A stretch of DNA of 17,952 bases from Pseudomonadota bacterium (GCA_023432855.1 JAEZEZ010000108.1:1-17952), one strand, 5' to 3'. Shown: positions 7,670-14,470, counted from the stretch's first letter. Notes: generated by a model not told the origin, from the letters alone. Numbers and translations are program-made.

Positions 7670-8209
7670 GCCTTGCTGTCTCCTTGGTAAGGGAGGCGGG
7701 CGACAGGATATCGTCCGTCGTGGCAAGTCATTCTCGAACGAATGACTACCGCCTGCTCCATCGTTTCGTAACTTATGGGCGCAACAACACGTCACGCCCG
7801 CCTGTCCGCAGGTGTGCGTGAGTAAGGTTCGTGATATTGCTGGCTCGGTCTTTTGAGGTAATCATGCGCGCCTGAAATGTCAAGCTTCAGAGGTATGCTA
7901 AGCATGGCGTCCAGGTTGTATTGTCATCCTTTCCGCCTGGGCCATTAGACTGGCGTGAAGCTCCTTTCGCAGCATAGGCAAAGCAACAATTGTCCCGAGA
8001 TGCGTCATGGCGGGACGTCGTATGGTCACGGCGTCCTGTCTAGACTTGGATCATCTGCAAGACTGGACGTGGGCGCTCACGGTGTATAGGTGTATGTCCG
8101 TCGTCTTTCGGTTGCAGACCGATCAGGCCGACGCACGCAATTCCGAAACGCGCCTGCCGAGGGCGATGTTCCCCCTGACATCGCCGAGCGCAGCCATTTG
8201 TGAGGTTCC
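7670..8209. other. Divergent intergenic region between asnO and the mechanosensitive channel gene
   Basis: This 540-bp region separates two divergent osmotic genes and is visibly lower in GC than its surroundings, especially from about 7810 to 8100. It contains the asnO leader with its ribosome site, an inverted repeat at 7726-7747, and a GGAAC...CGTT-like element at 8147-8172 that would read toward asnO. A 68-codon frame at 8007-8213 (plus) has no recognisable motif or good ribosome site and was not called. It probably carries osmotically regulated promoters for both directions, but no standard -35/-10 pair was convincing. Confidence 0.6.
7726..7747. promoter_or_regulatory. Inverted repeat in the asnO leader region
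   Basis: AGTCATTC (7726-7733) and GAATGACT (7740-7747) are perfect 8-bp inverted arms around the six-base spacer TCGAAC. The repeat lies 57-78 bp before the asnO start codon. It could be an operator for a dimeric regulator or, if transcribed, a leader hairpin. No T run follows, so it is not an intrinsic terminator. Confidence 0.5.
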
Positions 8210-9406
8210 GTGACCGCAAGCGAATCCCTGCTGACCCTGTTGGAGTCCGCCTGGGCCCGGCTGAACGAGATCAGCCCCGGCGCTCTGGCGCTGAATATCA
8301 CCCTGACCCTGGTTGTTCTGGGCCTCGCGTGGGGAGCGGCGGTCGGCTTGCGCAAGATGGTCCGGCTGGGAGTGAGGCGGCTTCCCGGGCCGGCGAACGC
8401 GGAAAAGCAGGTGCGCGCTTCCCGCGCGACCCGCTTCAGCTGGCTCGTCTTCAGGCTCCTGCTTGGCGCCGCGGCCATCGTGGCCGTCGCCGCCGTCTGG
8501 GGCTTCGACCTGCCGGGGTTCCTGACCCGCGGCATCGGCAGCGAACTGGCGCAGACCATTCTCCGCTCGGCCCTGCTCCTGGTGGCGGCGGTGATCGCGA
8601 TGGAGATGGCCGCCTTCTTCATCAACCTCAGCATCGAGCGCCTGAAGCGGCGCTCGCGCAGCCGCAGGCGCGCCGCCCAGCTGAGTACGCTTGGCCCGAT
8701 CCTGCGGGGCGCGGTCCACGCCATCATCGTGACCATCGTCGGCCTGACGCTGCTGGGGGAGCTCGGCCTGCGCATCGGGCCGCTGCTCGCGGGGGCCGGG
8801 GTGGTCGGGGTCGCACTCGGCTTCGGCGCCCAGACGCTGGTGAAGGACTTCCTGACCGGCATCTTCCTGCTGATCGAGGACATTGTCGCGGTCGGCGATA
8901 TCGTCCGCATCGGCGACAGCAGCGGCGTGGTCGAGGAGATGACCCTGCGCACCATCCGCCTGCGCGCCTACGACGGCACCCTGCACGTCATCCCGTTCGG
9001 GGAGGCGCAGATCGTCCACAATCTGACGAAGACCTTCTCGTTCTACGTTTTCGAGATCCAGATTTCCTATGGCTCGGACATCGGCCAGGCCATGCAGATC
9101 ATGCGGACGGTCAGCGCGGAACTTCAGCAGGACCCCGAGTTCACCCAGAAGATCCTAGAGCCGCTCGACGTGGCCGGCGTCGACGCCCTCGGCGACAGTG
9201 GGGTGGTGCTCAAGGCCCGGATCAAGACCCTGCCTGGCGACCAGTGGGGCGTGGGCCGCGAACTCAACCGGCGCATCAAGCTCGCCTTCGACGAGGCGGG
9301 CGTCGAGATTCCGTTCCCGCACATGAAGCTCGTGCTGCCGGAACAGCAGCTCGCCGCCCTCGGGGACGACCCCGGCGACGCCACCCGGAGCGGCGCGCCC
9401 AACTGA
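8210..9406 (+). CDS. MscS-family mechanosensitive ion channel
   Basis: The 398-residue inner-membrane protein has hydrophobic segments at about 26-46, 78-97, 118-140 and 167-186, then the pore helix region at about 190-222. That region contains the strongest MscS signature (GAGVVGVALGFGAQTLVKDFLTGIFLLIEDIV). A beta domain (about 228-275, VGDIVRIGDSSGVVEEM) and an alpha/beta cage domain complete the fold. Family members open on membrane tension to release solutes during hypo-osmotic shock. The start is GTG at 8210 with GAGG four bases upstream, a short but workable spacing. It is divergent from the NAGGN operon, which fits a shared role in osmotic balance. DUF1622 follows 31 bp downstream and is probably in the same transcript. 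A small hairpin (CGCCC/GGGCG, 9412-9427) lies between them. Confidence 0.94.
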   Translation: MTASESLLTLLESAWARLNEISPGALALNITLTLVVLGLAWGAAVGLRKMVRLGVRRLPGPANAEKQVRASRATRFSWLVFRLLLGAAAIVAVAAVWGFDLPGFLTRGIGSELAQTILRSALLLVAAVIAMEMAAFFINLSIERLKRRSRSRRRAAQLSTLGPILRGAVHAIIVTIVGLTLLGELGLRIGPLLAGAGVVGVALGFGAQTLVKDFLTGIFLLIEDIVAVGDIVRIGDSSGVVEEMTLRTIRLRAYDGTLHVIPFGEAQIVHNLTKTFSFYVFEIQISYGSDIGQAMQIMRTVSAELQQDPEFTQKILEPLDVAGVDALGDSGVVLKARIKTLPGDQWGVGRELNRRIKLAFDEAGVEIPFPHMKLVLPEQQLAALGDDPGDATRSGAPN

Positions 9407-9437
9407 ACCGGCGCCCGCGAAAGGGCGTTGAGGCCGC

Positions 9438-9806
9438 ATGCTGCAAATCGAGCGCGCCGCCGAACTGGCCGCCCGGGGACTGGAGTTCGCCGGGGTTGCG
9501 GTCATCCTCGTCGCCGTGGCGATCGCCACGGTCGCCTTTCTGATTGCGGCCCGGCGCGACTGGCGAGAAGCCTATGACGGTTACCGCGCCAACCTTGGCC
9601 GGGGCATCCTGCTCGGGCTGGAGCTGCTCGTCGGGGCCGACATCATCGCCACGGTGACCGCGCCGCTCACCTTCGAGAGCGTCGGAATGCTGGGGCTGAT
9701 CGTGCTGATCCGAACCTTCCTGAGCTTCGCGCTGGAAACCGAGATCCAGGGACGCTGGCCGTGGCGAAGGGCCGAGGCCGCCGGCGGCAGCGACGCCCGG
9801 GAGTAG
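9438..9806 (+). CDS. DUF1622 family membrane protein
   Basis: The 122-residue protein has two to three transmembrane segments, at about 14-36, 55-73 and 80-98. It shows the DUF1622 hallmarks: a tyrosine-arginine stretch (YDGYRANLGRGILLGLELLVGADII), the loop TFESVGMLGLIVLIRTFLSF and a C-terminal EIQGRWPWR. The family has no established function. A TTGAGG ribosome site lies four bases before the ATG, and the close spacing to the mechanosensitive channel gene suggests a common transcript. A link to osmotic or envelope stress is only contextual. It converges on the PQQ dehydrogenase gene with just 7 bp between the stop codons and no visible terminator. Confidence 0.85.
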   Translation: MLQIERAAELAARGLEFAGVAVILVAVAIATVAFLIAARRDWREAYDGYRANLGRGILLGLELLVGADIIATVTAPLTFESVGMLGLIVLIRTFLSFALETEIQGRWPWRRAEAAGGSDARE

Positions 9807-9813
9807 CCGGCCC

Positions 9814-12240
9814 CTAGCGCGGAAGGGCGTAGGCGATCAGTTGGTCGCCCACCGGCGTCTCCATGAAATGGTGGCCGCCGGCCATGATCACGACGTACTG
9901 CCGGCCGCCTGCTTCATAGACCATCGGGGTCGCCTGGCCGCCGGCGGGCAGCACGTCCTGCCACAGCGTCTTTCCGGTCTTCAGGTCGATCGCCCGGATC
10001 AGGTTGTCGGTGGTGGCGGCGACGAAGATCACCCCGCCGGCGGTAACCACCGGCCCGCCGTTGTTGGGGGTGCCGATCTCCAGAGGAAGCATCGAGGGGA
10101 TGCCGAAGGGGCCGTTGCGCCGCGCCGAGCCGAACGGGCGGTCCCAGATGGTGCGGCCGCTGCGCAGGTCGATGGCGCGGATGCCGCCGTAGGGCGGCTC
10201 CTTGCACAGCAGGCCCGTCACCGGCATCCGCCAGCCCGCGTTGACGTCGACGGCGTAGGGCGCGCCGGCCTGGGGATCGCCCGCGCCTTCTGCGCCGCCG
10301 CCCATGTCGCCCCCGCGCGCCTCGCCGCGCGGCGCCCAGCCCTTGCGGTCCGCCTCGGCGCGGGGGACCAGACGGTTGTAGTTGGGCATGTCGTTGTAGT
10401 TGGCGACAATGACGCCGCGGCGCGGATCGACGGCGATCCCGCCCCAGTCGGATCCGCCGTTGTAGCCGGGATACTGGATCCAGCGCCTGTCGCTCGTGGG
10501 CGGCGTGTAGATGCCGCGATACTCGGCCATGCGGAACTGGATGCGGCAGATCATCTGATCGATGGGCGACATGCCCCACATGTCCCGCTCGGTCAGGTCG
10601 GGCCTGGCGAGGGTGTGGAACATGGAGAAGGGCTGGGTGCGGGTGCGCTGGGCCGGCTCCACGCCGCCCTGCGGTACGGGACGCTCAACCACCCGGGTCA
10701 GGGGGCGACCGGTCCGGCGGTCGAGCACATAGACGTCGCCCTGCTTGCTGCTCAGCACGAGCGCCGGCGTCATTCTGTCGCCCGCGGGGAAGTCCACGAG
10801 CGTGGCCTGGGAGCCGAGGTCGTAGTCCCAGACATCCTTGTGAACCGTCTGGAACCTCCAGGCCGGCCGGCCGGTGGTCACGTCGAGCGCTACGAGGGCG
10901 GTAGCGTAGAGGTTTTCCGCAGGGCTGCGATCGCTGGACCAGTAGTCCACCGCCGAGTTGCCCATCGGCAGGTAGACGTGGCCCAGCGCTTCGTCCCCCG
11001 AGGCGATCGTCCACATGTTCGGCGTGCCGCGCGTGTAGGTCTCTCCCGGTCCGGCGGGATCCGTTCCCGGACGGCCCATGTCCCAGGCCCAGCGCTGCTC
11101 GCCGGTCACCGCGTCGAAGCCCTGGATGACGCCGGACGGCGCGTCGTTCTTCTGGCCGTCGAGCACCTGGTGGCCGGTGACGATGACGCCGCGCACCACG
11201 GTCGGGGGCGAGGTGATCGACACCATACCCGGCGTCACCTCGCCCATGCCCACCTTGATGTCGACCTGGCCGCCGCGTCCGAAGCCGCGGCAGGGCCGGC
11301 CGTTGCGCGCATCGACCGCGATCAGCCGGCCGTCCAGGGTCCCCTCGATGACGCGCTGGGCGCACTCCTCGATCGGCGCGGCGCCCGGGGTGGCGTAGTA
11401 GACCACGCCCCGGCATGCGGCGGTGTAGGGGATCCAGTCGTCCGATACCTTCGGGTCGAAGCGCCAGCGCTCGGCGCCGGTCTCCGCGTCGAGCGCGATG
11501 AGGATGTTCTTGGCCGAGCAGAGGTAGAGGGTGTTGCCGATCTTCAGGGGCGTGGTCTCGGCCCCGTACTTGTTGTCGCCCATGTCCTTCGGCAGGTCGC
11601 CGGTGCGGGCGACCCAGACCCGCTCGAGCCGCGACGCGTTGGCGGGCGTGATCTGCGCCAGCGGGGAGAACCGTTGGGCGGCGTAGGTGCCGCCGTAGGC
11701 CGGCCAGTCCGCGCCGGCCGGGCGCAGGGACGGGTCGGTCATGGCGAGTTCGGGGGCGGGAAGTTCGCGCTCGACCCCGGGTCGGCCGGTGAACGACAGG
11801 ATGGCTCCGCCCAGAACCAGCATGGCCGCCAGCGCCGCCATTCCACCGAAAGCGCCCATGCGCGCCGCCCTGGACCGTGTCAGGACGGGTGCGCAGGCGA
11901 GCGCGACGAACAGCAGGATCGCCGGCGGAATAACGCGGGGGACCAGCGGCCATCCCTGCAGCCCGACCTCCCAGAGCGCCCAGATGACGGTGGCGGCGAA
12001 GACGGCGGCGTAGACCCAAACTCCGAGAATCCGGTCCGTGATCAGCAGGGCGCCGGCGGCCGCCAGACCCAGACCGGCCAGCAAGTAGTAGGGCGAACCG
12101 CCAACCAGGATCAGCCACACGCCGCCGACCGCCAGGACGAGGCCGATGAGAACCAGCAGCACGCCGAACGCGCGCACGGCCCACAGCAGCGGCCCGGCGT
12201 CTCGCCACCCGTCGCGAAGGATTCTGCGTTTCCAGTCCAT
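9814..12240 (-). CDS. gcd: Membrane-bound PQQ-dependent dehydrogenase, glucose/quinate/shikimate family
   Basis: The 808-residue protein has the layout of the membrane glucose dehydrogenase family. About five N-terminal membrane helices (residues 17-150) are followed by a large periplasmic eight-bladed PQQ propeller beginning at DWPAYGGTYAAQRFSPL (178-193). Conserved elements include SSKQGDVYVLDRRTG (Lys499, matching Lys493 of the E. coli enzyme), the aspartates of VWDYDLGSQ (about 469-477), and repeated tryptophan-docking motifs such as ALDAETGAERWRFD. It oxidises a sugar, polyol or cyclic acid in the periplasm and passes electrons to ubiquinone. The position of E. coli His262 appears to be Lys244 (CSAKN), so substrate range may differ. 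The ATG at 12240 is chosen because GGGGAGG lies six bases upstream; longer in-frame starts lack this. A GGAAC-N17-GTT element fits a transcription start about 30 bases upstream. The symbol gcd denotes the family; glucose as substrate is not proven. Confidence 0.88.
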   Translation of the reverse strand: MDWKRRILRDGWRDAGPLLWAVRAFGVLLVLIGLVLAVGGVWLILVGGSPYYLLAGLGLAAAGALLITDRILGVWVYAAVFAATVIWALWEVGLQGWPLVPRVIPPAILLFVALACAPVLTRSRAARMGAFGGMAALAAMLVLGGAILSFTGRPGVERELPAPELAMTDPSLRPAGADWPAYGGTYAAQRFSPLAQITPANASRLERVWVARTGDLPKDMGDNKYGAETTPLKIGNTLYLCSAKNILIALDAETGAERWRFDPKVSDDWIPYTAACRGVVYYATPGAAPIEECAQRVIEGTLDGRLIAVDARNGRPCRGFGRGGQVDIKVGMGEVTPGMVSITSPPTVVRGVIVTGHQVLDGQKNDAPSGVIQGFDAVTGEQRWAWDMGRPGTDPAGPGETYTRGTPNMWTIASGDEALGHVYLPMGNSAVDYWSSDRSPAENLYATALVALDVTTGRPAWRFQTVHKDVWDYDLGSQATLVDFPAGDRMTPALVLSSKQGDVYVLDRRTGRPLTRVVERPVPQGGVEPAQRTRTQPFSMFHTLARPDLTERDMWGMSPIDQMICRIQFRMAEYRGIYTPPTSDRRWIQYPGYNGGSDWGGIAVDPRRGVIVANYNDMPNYNRLVPRAEADRKGWAPRGEARGGDMGGGAEGAGDPQAGAPYAVDVNAGWRMPVTGLLCKEPPYGGIRAIDLRSGRTIWDRPFGSARRNGPFGIPSMLPLEIGTPNNGGPVVTAGGVIFVAATTDNLIRAIDLKTGKTLWQDVLPAGGQATPMVYEAGGRQYVVIMAGGHHFMETPVGDQLIAYALPR

Positions 12241-12278
12241 GGCCGGCCTCCCCAGGCTTTGCATACGGCTAAGGTCGT

Positions 12279-12303
12279 AACCGGCGCGCCGCGGCATGGT
12301 TCC
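12279..12303 (-). promoter_or_regulatory. ECF/EcfG-like promoter of the PQQ dehydrogenase gene
   Basis: On the minus strand GGAAC (12303-12299) and GTT (12281-12279) are separated by exactly 17 bases, matching the GGAAC-N16-CGTT pattern of EcfG-type sigma factors except for G before GTT. Transcription would begin near 12272, leaving a leader of about 30 bases with the GGGGAGG ribosome site. Three further elements with the same spacing occur nearby. Confidence 0.5.
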
Positions 12304-12319
12304 GCCCGCGGTCAAGGTT

Positions 12320-12344
12320 GGAACCGTCTCCCGCGCGCGCTGTT
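12320..12344 (+). promoter_or_regulatory. ECF/EcfG-like promoter of ctaG-cytochrome b561
   Basis: GGAAC (12320-12324) and GTT (12342-12344) are 17 bases apart. The base before GTT is T rather than the consensus C. The element ends 8 bases before the ctaG ATG, so the transcript would be leaderless or nearly so. Its GGAACC is 16 bases away from, and back to back with, the GGAACC of the gcd promoter. Confidence 0.42.
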
Positions 12345-12352
12345 TGGCTTGC

Positions 12353-13102
12353 ATGAGCGGGGCGCAGATCTGGATTCCCTATTGCGGGGCGGGGCCCACG
12401 CCGGCGGAACTCGCCCTGCGCTGGAACCTCGACCCGGTCCTGCTCGCCGCGATGGTTACCGCAGTCGCCGGCTACGTGGCCTGGCGGCGACGCGGCGGGC
12501 AGGGGCGCGACCTGCTGGCTGCCGCCGCCCTGGTCGTCGCGGTGATCGCGTTCGTCTCGCCGCTCTGCGCCCTCAGCTCCGCCCTGTTCTCGGCCAGGGT
12601 CACGCACCACGCCCTGCTGACGGCAGTGATCGCGCCGCTGGCGGTCTTCGCCCTTCCACGGCTGCCCCGGGTCAGGACGCCCCTGGTCGTGGCCGTGGTC
12701 GTCCAGGCGCTCGCCTTCTGGCTCTGGCATTCGCCGCCGCTCTACGCGTGGGCGCTCGGCGCCGACGCCGCCTACTGGCTGATGCAGGCGACCCTGCTGG
12801 CCGCCAGCGTCCTTTTCTGGAGCTCGGCCCGGCAGGCGGCCGCCCCGGCGGCGGCGCTGGCCTTGCTGGCCACCCTGGTCCAGACGGGCCTGCTCGGCGC
12901 CCTCATCACCTTCGCCGCCCGGCCGCTCTATGAGCCGCACCTGCTGACCACGGCCGCCTGGGGCCTGACGCCGCTCGCCGACCAGCAGCTGGCCGGGCTG
13001 ATCATGTGGGCGCCGATGGCCGGCTTCTACCTGCTGGCGGCGCTGGCCATGGTCGGGCGCAGCCTGGGACCGGAACCCGCGCGGCGGGCGCCGACATGGT
13101 GA
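12353..13102 (+). CDS. ctaG: Cytochrome c oxidase assembly protein, Caa3_CtaG family
   Basis: The 249-residue polytopic membrane protein has about six to seven hydrophobic segments and the Caa3_CtaG marks: YCGAGPTPAELALRWNLDP near the N-terminus, VTHHALLTAVIAPL (His85-His86), WLWHSPPLYAWAL (His126) and LADQQLAGLIMW near the C-terminus. The family is needed for assembly of caa3-type cytochrome c oxidase, probably in copper delivery, and is unrelated to the Cox11-type CtaG. This agrees with the coxB and coxA genes about 1.7 kb downstream. The ATG at 12353 retains the conserved N-terminus and has no ribosome site, consistent with a leaderless transcript from the element just upstream. Its end overlaps the cytochrome b561 start by 7 bp. 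It is divergent from gcd. Confidence 0.88.
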   Translation: MSGAQIWIPYCGAGPTPAELALRWNLDPVLLAAMVTAVAGYVAWRRRGGQGRDLLAAAALVVAVIAFVSPLCALSSALFSARVTHHALLTAVIAPLAVFALPRLPRVRTPLVVAVVVQALAFWLWHSPPLYAWALGADAAYWLMQATLLAASVLFWSSARQAAAPAAALALLATLVQTGLLGALITFAARPLYEPHLLTTAAWGLTPLADQQLAGLIMWAPMAGFYLLAALAMVGRSLGPEPARRAPTW

Positions 13103-13767
13103 TCGACCGCCTGAGGCGATGGGCTCGCGGCCACACCCGGGAGAACCGCTATTCCCCCGTGGGCCTCGCCTTCCACTGGATCATCGCGGCTCTGGTGTTC
13201 TTCCAGCTCGGCTGGGGCTGGCATGCGGCGCGCCTGCCGGCGGGCTACGGCAAGATCGCCGCCTACGAGCTGCACACCCAGACGGGCCTCCTGATCCTCG
13301 TCATCACCCTGGCCCGTATGGGCTGGCGCATGGTCGTGCCGGGCCCGCAGAACGACGCCGACAAGCCGGGCTGGCAGAGCACCGCGGCCCACGTCACCCA
13401 TTACGTCTTCTACGCCTCCCTGATCGGCCTGCCGATTTCGGGGTGGGCCATGTGGTCGGCGACGGCCCAGGAGCAGCCCCTGTCGCTGGCGGGCGTGCTT
13501 CCCTGGCCGGCGCTGCCATTTCAGGAGCTGCCGGGCGCCCTGCGGTGGAGGATCGAGGACTGGGCCGGAGTCGCCCACCTCGGCTTCGTGATCACGCTTC
13601 TGGTGCTGATACCTGTGCACGTGGGCGCTGCGCTGAAACATCACCTGTGGGATCGGGACGACTCGCTGGTGGGGATGCTGCCGTTGCTGAAGCATCCGGG
13701 CCGCCGGGAAGAGCCGAAGCGTAGTCCGCCAGCGACCGGATCTCGGCGTCCGTCAGCCGCCGGCTGA
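13096..13767 (+). CDS. Cytochrome b561 family protein
   Basis: The 223-residue membrane protein has the four-helix cytochrome b561 fold. It opens with RYSPVGLAFHWIIAALV (His27), then YELHTQTGLL (His60), AAHVTHYVFYASLIGLPISGW (His99, His102) and VAHLGFVITLLVLIPVHVGAALKHHLWDRDD (His161, His175, His182). These histidines can ligate two b haems. Such proteins move electrons between quinones, periplasmic partners and oxygen species. Beside the PQQ dehydrogenase and caa3 genes it may link the quinone pool to periplasmic carriers (inference). Its start overlaps the end of ctaG by 7 bp. The family domain ends near residue 200. The last roughly 20 basic residues lie antisense to the end of the convergent cytochrome c gene and may be a run-on tail. 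Confidence 0.88.
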   Translation: MVIDRLRRWARGHTRENRYSPVGLAFHWIIAALVFFQLGWGWHAARLPAGYGKIAAYELHTQTGLLILVITLARMGWRMVVPGPQNDADKPGWQSTAAHVTHYVFYASLIGLPISGWAMWSATAQEQPLSLAGVLPWPALPFQELPGALRWRIEDWAGVAHLGFVITLLVLIPVHVGAALKHHLWDRDDSLVGMLPLLKHPGRREEPKRSPPATGSRRPSAAG

Positions 13768-14383
13768 TGGTCAGCATCACATGACGGGGATCGTTGCGGC
13801 GCTCGCTGTGCTTCCAGCGCCGGAGCTGTTCGCCCAGGTAGGGCGACGGCTGGCCCCACAGCGGCGGATTGCCGGCCCCGCCGCCCTCTCCGGAGCGCCC
13901 GTGGCAAGCCGCGCACGGCTGCAGCCCGCGGCCGGGATCGCCCATGTGGTACAGCCGGCGTCCCTCGACCTCGTCCGAGGCGCCACCCGCATTACGGGCC
14001 GCGGCGGGCCGGCCGGCATACCAGAAGGCCACGCGACGGCGTTCCTCCGGCGAGAGGCGGCGCGCCACCACCGACATCGTGTCGTCCGCCCTCCGGCCGC
14101 TCGCATAGTCCTCGAGCTGCTTCAGGAGATAGCCGGCCGGCACTCCGGACAGGCGCGGCGCCCCGGCGCCGTCCCCGCCGCCGTCGAGCCCATGGCAGGT
14201 AAAGCAGGCGGCCCGCGGCCCAGCTTCGCCGCCGCTCATCGCGACCAGCTGCCCGGACGCGGAGAACGGGCCCGGAACCGACGGCGCCCCCCTGTCGGCG
14301 CAGGCGGAAAGGGCGACGGCGGCGACGCCCCCGCCCAGGGCGGTCATGCAGGTCTGGACGGAGAATCGCCGCGGTTGGAGCAT
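13592..14383 (-). CDS. Dihaem lipoprotein cytochrome c (cytochrome c4-like)
   Basis: The 263-residue product starts with a lipoprotein signal (basic RRF, hydrophobic stretch, lipobox LSAC with Cys28) and has two class I cytochrome modules. Haem motifs are CFTCH (60-64) and CAACH (157-161); likely axial methionines are Met103 (DDTMSVV) and Met203 (HVMLTIS). Both modules share a QL..Y/W..G/SERR pattern seen in cytochrome c4-type proteins. It would sit on a membrane facing the periplasm and pass electrons toward the oxidase. The second module ends near residue 226, and 37 low-complexity residues follow. The 3' end overlaps cytochrome b561 by 176 bp, convergently. The start at 14383 lacks a ribosome site and lies 9 bases after a GGAAC-N17-GTT element, so it may be leaderless. 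Confidence 0.85.
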   Translation of the reverse strand: MLQPRRFSVQTCMTALGGGVAAVALSACADRGAPSVPGPFSASGQLVAMSGGEAGPRAACFTCHGLDGGGDGAGAPRLSGVPAGYLLKQLEDYASGRRADDTMSVVARRLSPEERRRVAFWYAGRPAAARNAGGASDEVEGRRLYHMGDPGRGLQPCAACHGRSGEGGGAGNPPLWGQPSPYLGEQLRRWKHSERRNDPRHVMLTISRRLTDAEIRSLADYASALPGGPDASATAASPPASRPDPTGDVSAQRPRAQVSAPEA

Positions 14384-14390
14384 CCGAAGC

Positions 14391-14415
14391 GGAACCGTAG
14401 GCTGCGGCGAAGGTT
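14391..14415 (+). promoter_or_regulatory. ECF/EcfG-like promoter of the cytochrome c-coxBA operon
   Basis: GGAAC (14391-14395) and GTT (14413-14415) are 17 bases apart on the plus strand. The implied transcription start near 14422 leaves about 49 bases of leader with the AAGGGG ribosome site before GTG at 14471. The element overlaps a mirror-image element on the other strand. Confidence 0.48.
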
Positions 14416-14417
14416 CC
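14393..14417 (-). promoter_or_regulatory. ECF/EcfG-like promoter of the dihaem cytochrome gene, superimposed on the opposite promoter
   Basis: On the minus strand GGAAC (14417-14413) and GTT (14395-14393) are again 17 bases apart. This follows from the inverted repeat CGGAACC (14390-14396) / GGTTCCG (14412-14418). The -35 of each direction occupies the -10 of the other. The implied transcription start near 14386 is only a few bases from the ATG at 14383. Confidence 0.45.
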
Positions 14418-14470
14418 GTAACCGACGGGAGGAGGCTGCAGCCGCAGGCTCGCGAGAACGAAGGGGCAGC

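Noticed and set aside
5855..7690. A 611-codon plus-strand frame opposite asnO
   Set aside because: It is an antisense shadow of a well-supported amidotransferase gene and has no recognisable domain.
7670..7795. An upstream extension of asnO to a start at 7795
   Set aside because: Class II amidotransferases need Cys directly after the initiator Met. ATG at 7669 gives this and has AAGGAG upstream.
8007..8213. A 68-codon plus-strand frame before the mechanosensitive channel gene
   Set aside because: No family motif and no good ribosome site; it ends inside the start of the next gene. A real small protein cannot be excluded.
9841..12933. A 1030-codon open frame on the plus strand opposite the PQQ dehydrogenase
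   Set aside because: Its composition (His, Gly, Arg, Ala and Asp rich with no motif) is that of an antisense frame in GC-rich DNA. The minus-strand frame is a full PQQ dehydrogenase.
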